Part shown: piece by piece, positions 28,311 through 37,204 of the stretch | How positions within the stretch are numbered: position 1 is the first letter of the stretch | Layout of the letters: every line of letters starts with the position of its first letter | Assembly: GCF_007992215.1 (NCBI RefSeq) | Contig: NZ_BJZV01000004.1 | Coordinates: 62,001 to 126,000, forward strand | Length of the DNA: 64,000 nt | Reading direction: 5' to 3' | From: Methylobacterium gnaphalii | Lineage (GTDB): Bacteria; Pseudomonadota; Alphaproteobacteria; Rhizobiales; Beijerinckiaceae | Position numbers and translations under genes: made by a program | The notes under the pieces: model-generated | The model's input: only the letters and a program-made list of their open reading frames with translations | What the model was told of the DNA's origin: nothing | The model's database searches: none

Positions 28311-29146
28311 GATCCGGGCGTCGAAGAGGGGAGGGGCAGGCGCCTGACGAAGGCGGTGACGAGGCGTGCGAGATCGTCCGCGGCGCGGGCCGCGACAGCC
28401 TTGGTCTCGGCATGGTGCGGATCGCTGCCCGCGATACCGGCGGCGTAGTTGGTGACGACGGAGAGGGCAGCGACCTTCAGGCCGAGGAAGCGCGCAAGGA
28501 TCGTCTCGGGCACTGTCGACATGCCGACGAGATCGGCGCCGAGGTGCCCGGCCATACGCACCTCGGCCGGCGTCTCGAAGCTCGGCCCCGAGAACCAAGC
28601 GTAGATGCCCTCGTGCAGGGGAATGCCGGTCTCAGCGGCGGCCTCATGCAGCCATGTCCGGAAGCCAGGATCGTAGGCGTCAGTCATCGGCACGAAGCGA
28701 GCATCGCTCGCCTCGCCGATCAGCGGGTTGAGGCCCGACAGATTAATATGGTCACGGAGGACCACGAGGCTGCCCGGCCCGGCCTCCGGCATCAGCGAGC
28801 CGGCAGAGTTCGTCAGCAGTAGCGTCGCGACGCCGAGTTTCTTGGCGACCGTGAGCGGCAGCCGCATGGCCGCGGCATCGCCCGTCTCGTAGGCATGGAT
28901 GCGCCCCTCGAAGACCAGCACTGGGCGATCTGCGAGGCGCCCACGAAACAGCGACCCCGCATGCCCGCTGACGCCCGAGCGCGGGAAGCCGGGGATATCG
29001 GCATAGGCGATGCCGATGCGTTGCCCCAGGCAGGAGGCTAGGCCGCCGAGACCGGTGCCGGTGACGATGGCGCAGGCATAGGGTCCCTCGAACCCGCCCC
29101 GGCGCAGGCATGTGAGAGTGTCCTCGAGAGGCATCTCGTCACTCAC
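28307..29146 (-). CDS. punA: Purine-nucleoside phosphorylase (class I)
   Basis: Phosphorolysis of inosine/guanosine and deoxy forms. 279 residues from the GTG at 29146 (beginning VSDEMPLED), chosen because it overlaps the cdd stop as GTGA; an internal ATG at 29134 is the alternative. Motifs of the trimeric class I enzyme are IVTGTGLGGLA, GRIHAYET, LLLTNSAGSL, LRDHINLSGLNPLIG and the base-site YAWFSGPSFETPAE, then VGMSTVPE and NYAAGI with the Asn of the purine pocket. Second gene of the salvage operon. Confidence 0.93.
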   Translation of the reverse strand: MSDEMPLEDTLTCLRRGGFEGPYACAIVTGTGLGGLASCLGQRIGIAYADIPGFPRSGVSGHAGSLFRGRLADRPVLVFEGRIHAYETGDAAAMRLPLTVAKKLGVATLLLTNSAGSLMPEAGPGSLVVLRDHINLSGLNPLIGEASDARFVPMTDAYDPGFRTWLHEAAAETGIPLHEGIYAWFSGPSFETPAEVRMAGHLGADLVGMSTVPETILARFLGLKVAALSVVTNYAAGIAGSDPHHAETKAVAARAADDLARLVTAFVRRLPLPSSTPGS

Positions 29147-29583
29147 GCGAGGTTCTCCGGACCGAAGGAGGCCGGAAGAAGCTCGTCGAGGGTGAAGCGG
29201 GCGCGCAGGCCCATCGGATCGGCCGCGAGGACAGGTGTATCGGGGGCTGCGAATTCGCGGATACGCTGCCGGCAAGCGCCGCAGGGCGTCACCGCGGTGG
29301 GACCCTCGCCGAGGACTACGATCGCCGCGATGCACGTTCCGCCGCCCGCGATCATCGCGGAGATGGCGCCGGCCTCGGCGCAGCTGCCGACCGGATAGGC
29401 CGCGTTCTCGACATTGCAGCCGGCATGGATCCGGCCCGCCTCGTCGACCAGCGCCGCGCCGACGCGGAAGCGCGAGTACGGCGCATGGGCGCGCTCGCGC
29501 ACCGCGCGCGCCGCCTCGAACAGCGCCTCGACGGCGGGATGATCCGGCGCGGAATCGGAGGCTTGCGGGACCGGGCTTGGCAT
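29143..29583 (-). CDS. cdd: Cytidine deaminase
   Basis: Zinc enzyme converting cytidine/deoxycytidine to uridine/deoxyuridine. 146 residues from the ATG at 29583 (MPSPVPQ); longer in-frame extension upstream is not family-like. Substrate-binding CNVENAAY, the Cys-Ala-Glu zinc/catalytic motif GSCAEAGAI and the second zinc pair PCGACRQRI are intact. First gene of a four-gene operon whose junctions all overlap by four bases. Confidence 0.95.
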   Translation of the reverse strand: MPSPVPQASDSAPDHPAVEALFEAARAVRERAHAPYSRFRVGAALVDEAGRIHAGCNVENAAYPVGSCAEAGAISAMIAGGGTCIAAIVVLGEGPTAVTPCGACRQRIREFAAPDTPVLAADPMGLRARFTLDELLPASFGPENLA

Positions 29584-29693
29584 GGCCGACCATAGGCCCG
29601 AGCTGCCGCCGCCTGTCGAGAGGTATCTCGGTTCGATCGACAATCGCGACCGGACGGCGTTATGACGCGATCGAACAGGCAGGAGTGGCAAGG

Positions 29694-29918
29694 ATGCTCG
29701 GTCGCTACGATCGCGGATCACCCGGCGGCGAGGCGAAGGTCGAGTACGGCGACGGCACGATGCGGGTGGTCAAGCCCGGCAACTTCGTGCGCTGCGCCGT
29801 GACCGGCGAGGAGATCGCTCTCGATGCCCTGCGCTATTGGAGCGTCGAGCGCCAGGAAGCCTACGCGACCCCGGATGCTGCGATGCAGCGGCTCAAGGCG
29901 ATCGGGCTAGCAGGCTGA
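29694..29918 (+). CDS. DUF2093-family small protein
   Basis: 74 residues; the ATG at 29694 follows AGGAG with good spacing. The conserved core VEYGDGTMRVVKPGNFVRCAVTGE and the ALRYWSVERQEAY segment identify DUF2093, a compact beta-rich family restricted, as far as I know, to alphaproteobacteria. Function unknown. It is divergent from cdd and stands alone. Confidence 0.85.
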   Translation: MLGRYDRGSPGGEAKVEYGDGTMRVVKPGNFVRCAVTGEEIALDALRYWSVERQEAYATPDAAMQRLKAIGLAG

Positions 29919-30034
29919 TCTCACGTCGATGACCGTGTCCCGGGACTCGCCGTAGGCGAGAACCTGGCCTCGAAGGCGCACGAAGCGTGCAATCCGCCCG
30001 TGATGCCGCTGTGCCCGTCGTAACGCGGGTCCAG

Positions 30035-30080
30035 CCGTGGATTCGGATTCCGCTGCGCTGCCCCGGAATGACGGTTGAGG
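30035..30080. repeat. Possible dispersed palindromic intergenic element
   Basis: In the 190-base gap between DUF2093 and lpxK, GGATTCCGCTGCGCTGCCCC followed by GGAATGAC reads in reverse as GTCATTCCGGGGCAGCGCAG. This resembles the small palindromic elements scattered between genes in Hyphomicrobiales. Only one copy is in this window, so it cannot be confirmed here. Confidence 0.25.
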
Positions 30081-30109
30081 GTATTGGCTCGGCCGGGTGG
30101 GGGCTGACG

Positions 30110-31090
30110 CTAGGCCGGTCGTGGCCCAAGCATCTCCTGCAGCTGCGCCCTCACTGTTACTTCGTTCTCGAACACCAACTCCACCGCGAGCGTCTGCGCG
30201 AAGTTCGGTGGCAGCCGGACGGCGTCCTTCTCGGTGGTAACGAGCGTTGCGCCGACCCGCTCGGCCGACTCTGCCAGGGCGTCCAACTCACTCTCCGTGA
30301 AGCGGTGGTGGTCCCCGAAGACCCGCGTTCCGACGAGAATCGCCCCCACACTCCGCAGCGTCTCGAAGAACTTTTGGGGCCGGCCGATTCCTGCGAAGGC
30401 AAAGACCGGCCGGCCGGCGAGGCCGTGATCGGCCCGCGGCACCAGCCGGCCGCGATGGACCGGCAGGCCGCGGCGTTCCGCCTCCCGCGCGATGGCACCG
30501 CTGGCAGCGCCGTCACCGATCAGCACGATCCCGCCGACATGCGGCCATTGCCGTGCGAGCGGCACCCGAAGCGGGCCGGCGGGAAAGGTCAGGCCGTTGC
30601 CGATGCCGGCCCCGGCATCGACCACGGCGAGCGACAAGTCCTTGGCGAGGGTCGGATTCTGTAGGCCGTCGTCCATCACGACCACGTCGGCTCCCCCCCC
30701 GGTGCAGAGCTGCGCGCCGGCCGGACGATCGCGCGAGACCACCGTCGTCGCGAAGCGTGCGAGCAGCAGCGGTTCGTCACCCACCGCATCGGCATCATGC
30801 CGAGAGGGATCGACGACGAGCGGCCCTTGCTCCCGACCGCCATAGCCGCGTGACAGGAAGGCCGGCCGCCGGCCCTGTTCGCGCAGCATCGTGGCGACCG
30901 CGATCGCTGTCGGCGTCTTGCCGGCGCCGCCAAGGGTGAGGTTCCCGATGCAGAGCACGGGGCAGGCGGCGCGCTCGCCCGGCTCATCCATGCGCTTGGC
31001 CGTGAAGCTCCCGTAAAGAGAGCCGGCCGGTGCAAGCAGACGTGCCAGCGGGGAGGGGGGCGTTCGCGCCCAGAAGCCGGGCGCGCGCAT
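30110..31090 (-). CDS. lpxK: Tetraacyldisaccharide 4'-kinase
   Basis: Inner-membrane-associated kinase phosphorylating the 4' position of the lipid A precursor. 326 residues. The P-loop lies in CIGNLTLGGAGKTPTAIAV, followed by FLSRGYGG, the DDGLQNPTLAKDL catalytic segment, NGLTFPAGPLR and the C-terminal TTEKDAVRLP. The start codon directly abuts the waaA stop (TGA then ATG), so both are surely co-expressed; lipid A and Kdo addition are consecutive steps. Confidence 0.96.
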   Translation of the reverse strand: MRAPGFWARTPPSPLARLLAPAGSLYGSFTAKRMDEPGERAACPVLCIGNLTLGGAGKTPTAIAVATMLREQGRRPAFLSRGYGGREQGPLVVDPSRHDADAVGDEPLLLARFATTVVSRDRPAGAQLCTGGGADVVVMDDGLQNPTLAKDLSLAVVDAGAGIGNGLTFPAGPLRVPLARQWPHVGGIVLIGDGAASGAIAREAERRGLPVHRGRLVPRADHGLAGRPVFAFAGIGRPQKFFETLRSVGAILVGTRVFGDHHRFTESELDALAESAERVGATLVTTEKDAVRLPPNFAQTLAVELVFENEVTVRAQLQEMLGPRPA

Positions 31091-32395
31091 TCAGGCCGGG
31101 GTCCGGGCCGCGAGCTTGAGCTGCGCCACGAACGGATCGAGCACCGCGAGGGTGCGCAGGACAGCCCCCTCGAACGGCCGCAGGGCCGCCTGGCCCCGCT
31201 GCGCCATCACATCGATCCGGCGATGGTCGGCGAGCAACTCTCCGACGGCGGCCGCGAGGTCGCGCGCGTCGGTCACGGTCAGGGCACCGCCCGCCGCGTC
31301 CAGGGCACGGTAGGGCTCCGCGAAATTGGCGACGTTCGGCCCGTGCAGGACCGCGGTGTCGAGGCGCACCGGCTCGATCGGGTTCTGGCCGCCATGGGGC
31401 ACCAGCGAGCCGCCGAGGAAGACGAGCCGGCTGAGCCGGTAGAACAGGCCGAGCTCGCCCAAGGTGTCGGCCACGTAGAGATCGATGGACGCCTGCGGCC
31501 GGCCATTCTTGGCGCGCCGGCTTGTGCGCAGGCCGGCGGCGCTGGCGCAGGCAGCGACCTCTTCGCCCCGGCGCGGGTGGCGCGGCACGATCACGGTGAG
31601 GAGGTTCGGCAGCCGCTCCTTGAGCAAGGCGTGCGCCTGGGCCACCACTTCGTCTTCACCGGGATGCGTGCTTGCCGCGACCCAGACCGGCCGGTCGCCG
31701 ACCATATCGCCGAGATAGGCGAGCTGCTGCGCGTCGGCCGGCGGCACCGCGGAATCGTATTTGAGATTGCCGACCACTTTCACGCGCGGCGCCCCCAGGC
31801 GCAGGAAGCGCTCGGCATCGTCCGTGGTCTGGACGAGGCAGACCGAGATGCGGGCGAGCAGCGCGGCAGCAGTGCGCGGCGAGCGCGCCCAGCCCTTGAA
31901 CGAGCGCTCCGACATTCGGCCATTGACGAGGATCAGCGGCACCTCGCGCCGGTGCAGTGAGATCACGGTGTTCGGCCAGATCTCGGATTCGGCGATCACC
32001 GCGAGGTCGGGCTGCCAGTGGTCGAGGAAGCGCTCCACCCAGCGCGGCGCGTCGAGCGGCATGTACTGGTGGACCGCTCCAGGGGGCAGCCGCGAGCCGA
32101 GGAGTTCCGCCGCGCTCCTCGTGCCAGTCGTCACGAGCACGGAGAAGCCGCGCTCGATCATGCCCTGGATCAGCCCGATCAGCGAGAGTGATTCGCCGAT
32201 GCTGGCGCCGTGCATCCAGACGAGGTTTCCGGCGGGCCGCGCTCGGCCTGGGCGCCCCCGACGCTCGGGCAGGCGCCCCGGATCCTCCTTGCCGCGCCGT
32301 GAGCGCCAGGCCAGGAGGCCCGCGACGGCCGGCTCGCCGACATACAGGCCGTAGCGATAGGCCTGCAGCGTGATGGGGAGCGACGGCGCTCTCAT
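31091..32395 (-). CDS. waaA: 3-deoxy-D-manno-octulosonic acid (Kdo) transferase
   Basis: Adds Kdo to lipid IVA at the inner membrane. 434 residues from the ATG at 32395, overlapping the DUF374 gene's stop as ATGA; the long open frame further upstream is the neighbour read in another frame. Features: N-terminal helix ITLQAYRYGLYVGEPAVAGL, WMHGASIGESLSLIGLI, LVTTGTRSAAEL, QYMPLDAPRWVERFLDHWQP, the AESEIWPN motif, STHPGEDE and the nucleotide-sugar site FLGGSLVPHGGQNPIEP. All are hallmark blocks of KdtA/WaaA. Confidence 0.96.
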   Translation of the reverse strand: MRAPSLPITLQAYRYGLYVGEPAVAGLLAWRSRRGKEDPGRLPERRGRPGRARPAGNLVWMHGASIGESLSLIGLIQGMIERGFSVLVTTGTRSAAELLGSRLPPGAVHQYMPLDAPRWVERFLDHWQPDLAVIAESEIWPNTVISLHRREVPLILVNGRMSERSFKGWARSPRTAAALLARISVCLVQTTDDAERFLRLGAPRVKVVGNLKYDSAVPPADAQQLAYLGDMVGDRPVWVAASTHPGEDEVVAQAHALLKERLPNLLTVIVPRHPRRGEEVAACASAAGLRTSRRAKNGRPQASIDLYVADTLGELGLFYRLSRLVFLGGSLVPHGGQNPIEPVRLDTAVLHGPNVANFAEPYRALDAAGGALTVTDARDLAAAVGELLADHRRIDVMAQRGQAALRPFEGAVLRTLAVLDPFVAQLKLAARTPA

Positions 32396-33114
32396 GCCGG
32401 ATTCCCGACGCGGTCCGTACGCCCGACCAGCGTGTAGGCCTGGTCGTGAACGCGGTTCAGCTCGGTCTGAACCTTCATGCGCAGGCTGTCGACGAGCTCG
32501 GGCTCGACCTCGCGCGGCACCCAGATCGGCTCGCCGAACACCATGGCCCCCCGGCCAAAGGGCAAGCCGAGGCAGGCCCGGTCCCAGGAATTGAAGCGAA
32601 TGTGACGGCTCGTCACCACGGCAACCGGCAGGATCGGCCGGCCCGAGAAACGCGCGAGCATGATGATACCGGCATCGCAGACTCGCGAGACCTTCGGCAC
32701 GTCGGCCGAGAAGCAGACGGTGTCGCCGCCTTTGAGCGCGCGCACCATGGCGCGAAGACCCTCGGCGCCGCCCTTGGCCTTGGCGTCGCGCACCACACGG
32801 CCACGGGCACCGGAGGCGCGCATCACCCGCACGCCCATTCTTTCCAGAGCGTAGGTGTTGATGTTGCCGTCCGGCGACTTGGAGATGATCGTGGCGATGC
32901 GGTCGTGCGGGCGTTTCATGAACGAGATCATGATGTGCTGGCCGTGCCACATCGCGGCGATGAACGGGCTGGTCTCATCGAGCCAGGCATCGGGTGCGGC
33001 GGGAACCACGGTGAAGCGGTTGGTACGCTGCACGAGGTTCAGATAGCCGTAGGCGGCGAGGCCGAGAGCCTTCTGCACGAGCGGCTTGCGGCCGATGGTC
33101 TTGATGAGGCCCAT
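32392..33114 (-). CDS. DUF374 lysophospholipid acyltransferase-family protein
   Basis: 240 residues of the LPLAT fold: an N-terminal membrane helix region (PLVQKALGLAAYGYLNLVQ), the His-containing AAMWHGQHIMI replacing the usual HxxxxD, the SKSPDGN segment, and PILPVAVVTSRHIRFNSWDR with FGEPIWVPRE. DUF374 members accompany waaA-lpxK in many alphaproteobacteria and are thought to acylate a lipid A or related precursor, but the substrate is unproven. First gene of this three-gene cluster. Confidence 0.88.
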   Translation of the reverse strand: MGLIKTIGRKPLVQKALGLAAYGYLNLVQRTNRFTVVPAAPDAWLDETSPFIAAMWHGQHIMISFMKRPHDRIATIISKSPDGNINTYALERMGVRVMRASGARGRVVRDAKAKGGAEGLRAMVRALKGGDTVCFSADVPKVSRVCDAGIIMLARFSGRPILPVAVVTSRHIRFNSWDRACLGLPFGRGAMVFGEPIWVPREVEPELVDSLRMKVQTELNRVHDQAYTLVGRTDRVGNPA

Positions 33115-33324
33115 GTGCCGGGGGCGGTCTCCCGCTCTTCGCGCGCTGCTGCCGGAGGCCGCGACGGCCGCGGTCGGCGAGACGCGGCTCTGTACTCTTA
33201 GTTAAGATTGGCGCGCAACCTCGCCGGCCTGCGAAACGTCGTGCGGTTGACCTTCGGCCCGACTGCGGCACATGCGGGCCCATCAGTCATTCACTCACGG
33301 TCGCGTGGCCTCGATCCCTCGCCG

Positions 33325-34221
33325 ATGTTCCGTCTCGCCCACATCACCGATCCACATGTCGGGCCGCTGCCCCGGCCGAAGCTGCGCCAACTCCTGAGCA
33401 AGCGTGCCACCGGCTTCATGAACTGGCATCGCGGGCGTGGCCGCCACCACGACATGGACCTGCTGGCGGCTCTCCTCACAGACCTCCACCAGCAGGATTG
33501 CGACCACATCGCCTGCACGGGCGACCTCTGCAATATCGGCCTGCCCGACGAGTGGGAGACGTCTCGGATCTTCCTCGAAGCCCTCGGCGCGGCCGACCGT
33601 GTGAGCTTCGTGCCGGGCAACCACGACGCCTATGTGCGCGGCTCCCTCGAAGGCCTGCTCGCCGCCTGCGGTGCCTGGACGGCGGGCGAGGATGGCCGAA
33701 GCGGCGCGTTTCCCTATCTGCGCCGCCGCGGCCCGCTGGCCCTCGTCGGACTGTCCTCGGCGATCCCGACCAAGCCTTTCGCCGCGACCGGACGGGTCGG
33801 GCCGACGCAAATTGAGGCAGCCGAGCGGCTGCTTCGTGCGCTGGCTGATGAACCCGAGCCTCCCTTCCGGGTCGTCATGATCCACCATCCGCCTCACCCC
33901 GGCGGCGCGCGCCCCGGCCGCGAGTTGAAGGATGCGGAGGCCTTTATCGCGATGATCGCCCGCGCCGGCGCCGAGCTCGTTCTGCACGGACACAATCACG
34001 TCGGCAGCGTCGCCTTCGTCGAGGGGCCGAACGGGGCGATCCCGATCGTCGGCGCGCCCTCGGCCTCGGCCCGCAGCATCCGCGAGCATCATCGGGCCTC
34101 GTACTACCTCTACGATATCGTGAGGGACGGTGGCCGGTTCGCGATCACGGCGGCGGAACGCGGTCTGACTGCGGAGGGGACGATTGGCCCGTTGCGCCCT
34201 CTGGCCCTGATACGGGCATGA
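33325..34221 (+). CDS. Metallophosphoesterase (calcineurin-like)
   Basis: 298 residues from the ATG at 33325. The five metal-site motifs are present: D-x-H in HITDPHVGPL, CTGDLCN, the PGNHDAY catalytic motif, IHHPPHP and GHNHVGS. This order places it near the 3',5'-cyclic-nucleotide/phosphodiesterase-type branch, but substrate cannot be told from sequence. It is divergent from the DUF374-waaA-lpxK cluster, so an envelope-lipid substrate is a context-based possibility only. Confidence 0.88.
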   Translation: MFRLAHITDPHVGPLPRPKLRQLLSKRATGFMNWHRGRGRHHDMDLLAALLTDLHQQDCDHIACTGDLCNIGLPDEWETSRIFLEALGAADRVSFVPGNHDAYVRGSLEGLLAACGAWTAGEDGRSGAFPYLRRRGPLALVGLSSAIPTKPFAATGRVGPTQIEAAERLLRALADEPEPPFRVVMIHHPPHPGGARPGRELKDAEAFIAMIARAGAELVLHGHNHVGSVAFVEGPNGAIPIVGAPSASARSIREHHRASYYLYDIVRDGGRFAITAAERGLTAEGTIGPLRPLALIRA

Positions 34222-34254
34222 AAAAAGGCGCGGACCGCACCGGGTCTGCGCCTT
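34221..34254 (-). terminator. Intrinsic terminator between convergent genes
   Basis: Twelve-base stem AAGGCGCGGACC / GGTCTGCGCCTT (one G-U pair, loop of six) beside a run of six A, which is a U-tract on the minus strand. Primarily terminates the small minus-strand gene; may also help on the plus strand, where only TTCTTCT follows. Confidence 0.8.
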
Positions 34255-34275
34255 CTTCTAGTCCGATTGAGTGGC

Positions 34276-34440
34276 TCAGCCTACGACTGAGATCGGAGTA
34301 CCGCGCTGCTGCTGCCGGGCAATGCTCGCCTCGTAGCGCTCTGCCTGAAGGCGCGTCAGCCCTGCAACGAGGGCCATCGTGCCGCGATAGACCGTGTAGG
34401 TGCCGTCCTGCGTAGGTTTGACGCGAATCGCTTCCTGCAT
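34276..34440 (-). CDS. Small hypothetical protein
   Basis: 54 residues from the ATG at 34440, which has AGGGAG about nine bases upstream; an in-frame ATG at 34461 is less well placed. Sequence MQEAIRVKPTQDGTYTVYRG followed by a helix with LTRLQAERYEASIARQQQ. It has its own canonical terminator, which argues that it is transcribed. No family recognised; the start of a beta-hairpin plus long helix is all that can be said. Confidence 0.6.
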   Translation of the reverse strand: MQEAIRVKPTQDGTYTVYRGTMALVAGLTRLQAERYEASIARQQQRGTPISVVG

Positions 34441-35012
34441 GCGTTGGCTCCCTGCCCCCATGACAATCGTTCTCGGACGCGACTGAATGGGGTCATGCTA
34501 CCTCGGTCGCGCCTTCCGACAAGGGTGTTGGACCGCGTGAAAACCAACATTCGTCGCTGCAGCGCGGAAGGCATTGCAGGGCAGCCGACACCTTGGCTTG
34601 TGGATCTGAGGTATGCGCAGCAATGGCTCGTTCCGAGAGCGAATTGCCAAAACTGCGTAAGTATCGACGGGACGTTTATTATCGGCGTCGTGTCCGATCT
34701 CGGCCCCTTGAGCGATGATCGATTGTGCCGTGCAGCGAGAGCGGATGGGGCGCCCTGAGCCGTCCTCGCTTGGATCAATTTTTGTCACGCCAATGTGAAT
34801 ATGTCGCAGCCGCCGTCGGCCCATCCGAGGTCGGGAGATCGCTCTGACTCTACGGGTCGCGCCGACGCCAGGGCACCATCGCGTGCGGCGATGCAGTTTA
34901 GCTGTTCATGAAAATCAGATTTCGGTGCATCGACCTAAAAATCTATTCTTGTGAAAGTTGGCATCAAGAATTTGGTGACAGCGTCGCAGGCTCGGGAACG
35001 CGTGGTGGACTC
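34441..35012. other. Lower-GC intergenic region before the PilZ gene
   Basis: 572 bases with several AT-rich stretches (around 34780-34800 and 34900-34960), unlike the rest of the window. Two open frames on opposite strands cover 34356-34778 but have neither ribosome sites nor protein-like composition. I see no gene, RNA or mobile-element end. Confidence 0.45.
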
Positions 35013-35444
35013 ATGCCAAGTGAGGCGCTCGTCAAGTTTCTTGCGAATTCGGGAGGTGTGGGCGGCGAGCCGTCCGGCGACTCGCCTGTGCGCGAACGGC
35101 GCAGTGAGCCCCGCATGCCGACCAACTGGATCGCCAAGATCCTATTGTCCAGCGGCGAAGAGATCGCCTGCACCGTGAAGGACGTCTCGAAATCGGGCGC
35201 ACGACTAGGCCTGCCTGATACGGTTGCGCTGCCGGAAAGCTTTCAGCTCAAGGTGGTCGGCTACGACTTCCTGTTCAACGTCCGGGCGGTCTGGCGGAGC
35301 GGCCACTGCGCCGGTGTACGGATCGAGCGATTCGGGAGGCAGCCGCCTCCCGTGACCAAGCCGGAGGAGCCGAAGCCTGCGGCCGAACCGGCCAAGACCC
35401 AGACCGTGCTGGTGAGCCGGCGGAGCCGCTTTTCCTTGTCTTGA
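35013..35444 (+). CDS. PilZ-domain protein (c-di-GMP receptor)
   Basis: 143 residues from the ATG at 35013. After a 35-residue disordered N-terminus the PilZ domain starts with the RxxxR-type RERRSEPRMP and continues to the DVSKSGARL motif (D/N-x-S-x-x-G), so both c-di-GMP-binding motifs look intact. A Pro/Glu/Lys-rich linker and a basic tail end the protein. Output partner unknown. Its TGA and the stop of the convergent DUF882 gene together form the palindrome TGATCA, with no base between them. Confidence 0.85.
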   Translation: MPSEALVKFLANSGGVGGEPSGDSPVRERRSEPRMPTNWIAKILLSSGEEIACTVKDVSKSGARLGLPDTVALPESFQLKVVGYDFLFNVRAVWRSGHCAGVRIERFGRQPPPVTKPEEPKPAAEPAKTQTVLVSRRSRFSLS

Positions 35445-36944
35445 TCAGTTGCCGAGCGCCGAGCCGGAGAAGTGCGTGGCAGCGAGGTCGTCGCCTGGGC
35501 TGCGTGCCGAGAATTGGGTCGCGACGGCGTCGACGGCGAAGATGTCCTCCGGCGCCTCGTCCGGCTTCGATTGGATGGCGGCGAGGCGGATGGGGACATC
35601 GCGGCGGGCCGGCTCGGAAGCGCCCTGTGCCTGCGTTGAGAACAGCGCGCGCAGGTGATCGCGCGCATCGGCTTCGGCCGGGAGCAGATGGAATGCGGCC
35701 GAGGTGACTGGCCCGGTGCCGAGCGCGAAGTTGGCGAGACCGGCATTGCCGATGCCGGCCACTTGGACGGCACGCCCTGGCGGGAGCGGCGCTGCGATGG
35801 CGGCGGCGAGAGCGGCGAACTCCGCAGGACGGCGCGGCGGAAGCGGTGCGACGCGGGCCGAGCCCTCGTTGGAGGTCTGCTCCGTCTTCTCGGCGGTGAG
35901 CAGGGCCTTGGCGGAGGGTGTGTCGCTACCCTCCCGGCGCAGCATGGCGTTGCGCAGGGTATCGGTACTGTTCGGCGCGGCGTAGGCGAGCGCCTGCCGG
36001 GCGCCGGTCGCATCGTTCGGGTCCGCGCTGGCGACGGCGATCGTCGCCTTGCCGCGCGCCTTGCCCGGCGTGGCGGCGGGGGTCGAGGCGGCGCTGTCGG
36101 AGCCGCCGAACAGGCCGGCGAAGAATCCTTTCAGGCTCGGGCCGTCATCCATCGCGTCGGCCGAGGCGACTGCCGTGTAGCCGAGCACGGTGCCGCCACG
36201 GGCCAGAATCTCGGCACGTGCTTCCTCATAACGCGGGAAGGGCTTGCCGTTGGCAGGCAGGTGGACGGTCTTGCCGTCGGGGAAGATGCGGGCGAGCTGA
36301 TCATGCGTCATGCGCGGCCAGGCACGCACCGAGCCGACGTCGAGATGTACGAAGGGTGAGCCCGAGCGCGGATACCAGCCGACGCCGCCACGCTGCAGCC
36401 GGACGCCAGCGGCGCGGATGTCGTCGATCGAGGCGTCGGTCATGAAGAAGTCCATGGCCTTGCCGAGCGTGTGCTGGCTGTGCTCGGCGACGCCGCGGGA
36501 GCGGCGGCGCAGCATGCCGTTGGTCTTTGGACTGCGGTAGCCGCAGACGACGCGCAGGGGCTGCGTGGAGCCGATCGAGCGCTGCGCCTCCCAGACGACG
36601 TCGAACAGGCGCGGGTCCATCTTGATCGACTCGGCCTCGCGCCAGTCGCGCAGCAGCCAGTTGAGCTGATCGAGGGCAGCCTTGTCGTAGCGGCCGTCAC
36701 GTTTGAACGTGACGGTGATGCTCTCCTTGGTGTGCTCGTGGATCAGGGAGAGCGTGCGGGTGTCGCCGTTGGCGACCGCGTTTTCGGTCTCGACCGTGCC
36801 GGCGAGCATCACGGCGGCAAAAGCCATCATCGAAACGATGTGCCGGGGGCGTCCACGCCGTGGCACCGCGGTGCCGGTGCGGCGGAGGCGGCCAAGCGAG
36901 AGCCCGGCGAGGATGCCGGCCCGATCCCGAAGCGATGTCAGCAC
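35445..36944 (-). CDS. DUF882-family (YcbK-like) M15-type zinc peptidase
   Basis: 499 residues. An Arg-rich N-terminus and a membrane/signal segment (HIVSMMAFAAVMLAGTVETEN) precede the DUF882/peptidase M15 domain: LRVVCGYRSPKTNGML, the zinc-ligand region EHSQHTLGKAMDFFM and SPFVHLDVGSVRAWPR. Known relatives (YcbK/MepK) cleave 3-3 cross-links made by L,D-transpeptidases. The C-terminal 260 residues are Ala/Pro/Ser-rich and probably disordered. The L,D-transpeptidase gene immediately upstream on the same strand supports a joint role in 3-3 cross-link turnover. Confidence 0.86.
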   Translation of the reverse strand: MLTSLRDRAGILAGLSLGRLRRTGTAVPRRGRPRHIVSMMAFAAVMLAGTVETENAVANGDTRTLSLIHEHTKESITVTFKRDGRYDKAALDQLNWLLRDWREAESIKMDPRLFDVVWEAQRSIGSTQPLRVVCGYRSPKTNGMLRRRSRGVAEHSQHTLGKAMDFFMTDASIDDIRAAGVRLQRGGVGWYPRSGSPFVHLDVGSVRAWPRMTHDQLARIFPDGKTVHLPANGKPFPRYEEARAEILARGGTVLGYTAVASADAMDDGPSLKGFFAGLFGGSDSAASTPAATPGKARGKATIAVASADPNDATGARQALAYAAPNSTDTLRNAMLRREGSDTPSAKALLTAEKTEQTSNEGSARVAPLPPRRPAEFAALAAAIAAPLPPGRAVQVAGIGNAGLANFALGTGPVTSAAFHLLPAEADARDHLRALFSTQAQGASEPARRDVPIRLAAIQSKPDEAPEDIFAVDAVATQFSARSPGDDLAATHFSGSALGN

Positions 36945-37204
36945 GATGGTCTACCCCTCGCAGACGGCATGGTGCTCTGTGTCGGGCACAGGGCATCATG
37001 GTGGGCGCAAGGTTGTCGATGACCGTGATCGCGCGGCGACCGAGTCCTGATGCTGCTCACCCTCTCGTGAACTGGCTAAAGCTCAACCGTGGCGGAATCG
37101 TGCCGGGCAAGGTCTTGGGCGCATCGGCGCCTTGGAAACAGCGTTCCGAGACTGGCCGTATTGGGACGCACCTGCTTCTCGTATCGGTGTTTCGACGTTC
37201 CGCC

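Noticed and set aside
34444..34758. Plus-strand frame of about 100 residues in the low-GC gap before the PilZ gene
   Set aside because: Cys/Arg-scattered product without any family resemblance or ribosome site, overlapped by an equally long frame on the opposite strand.
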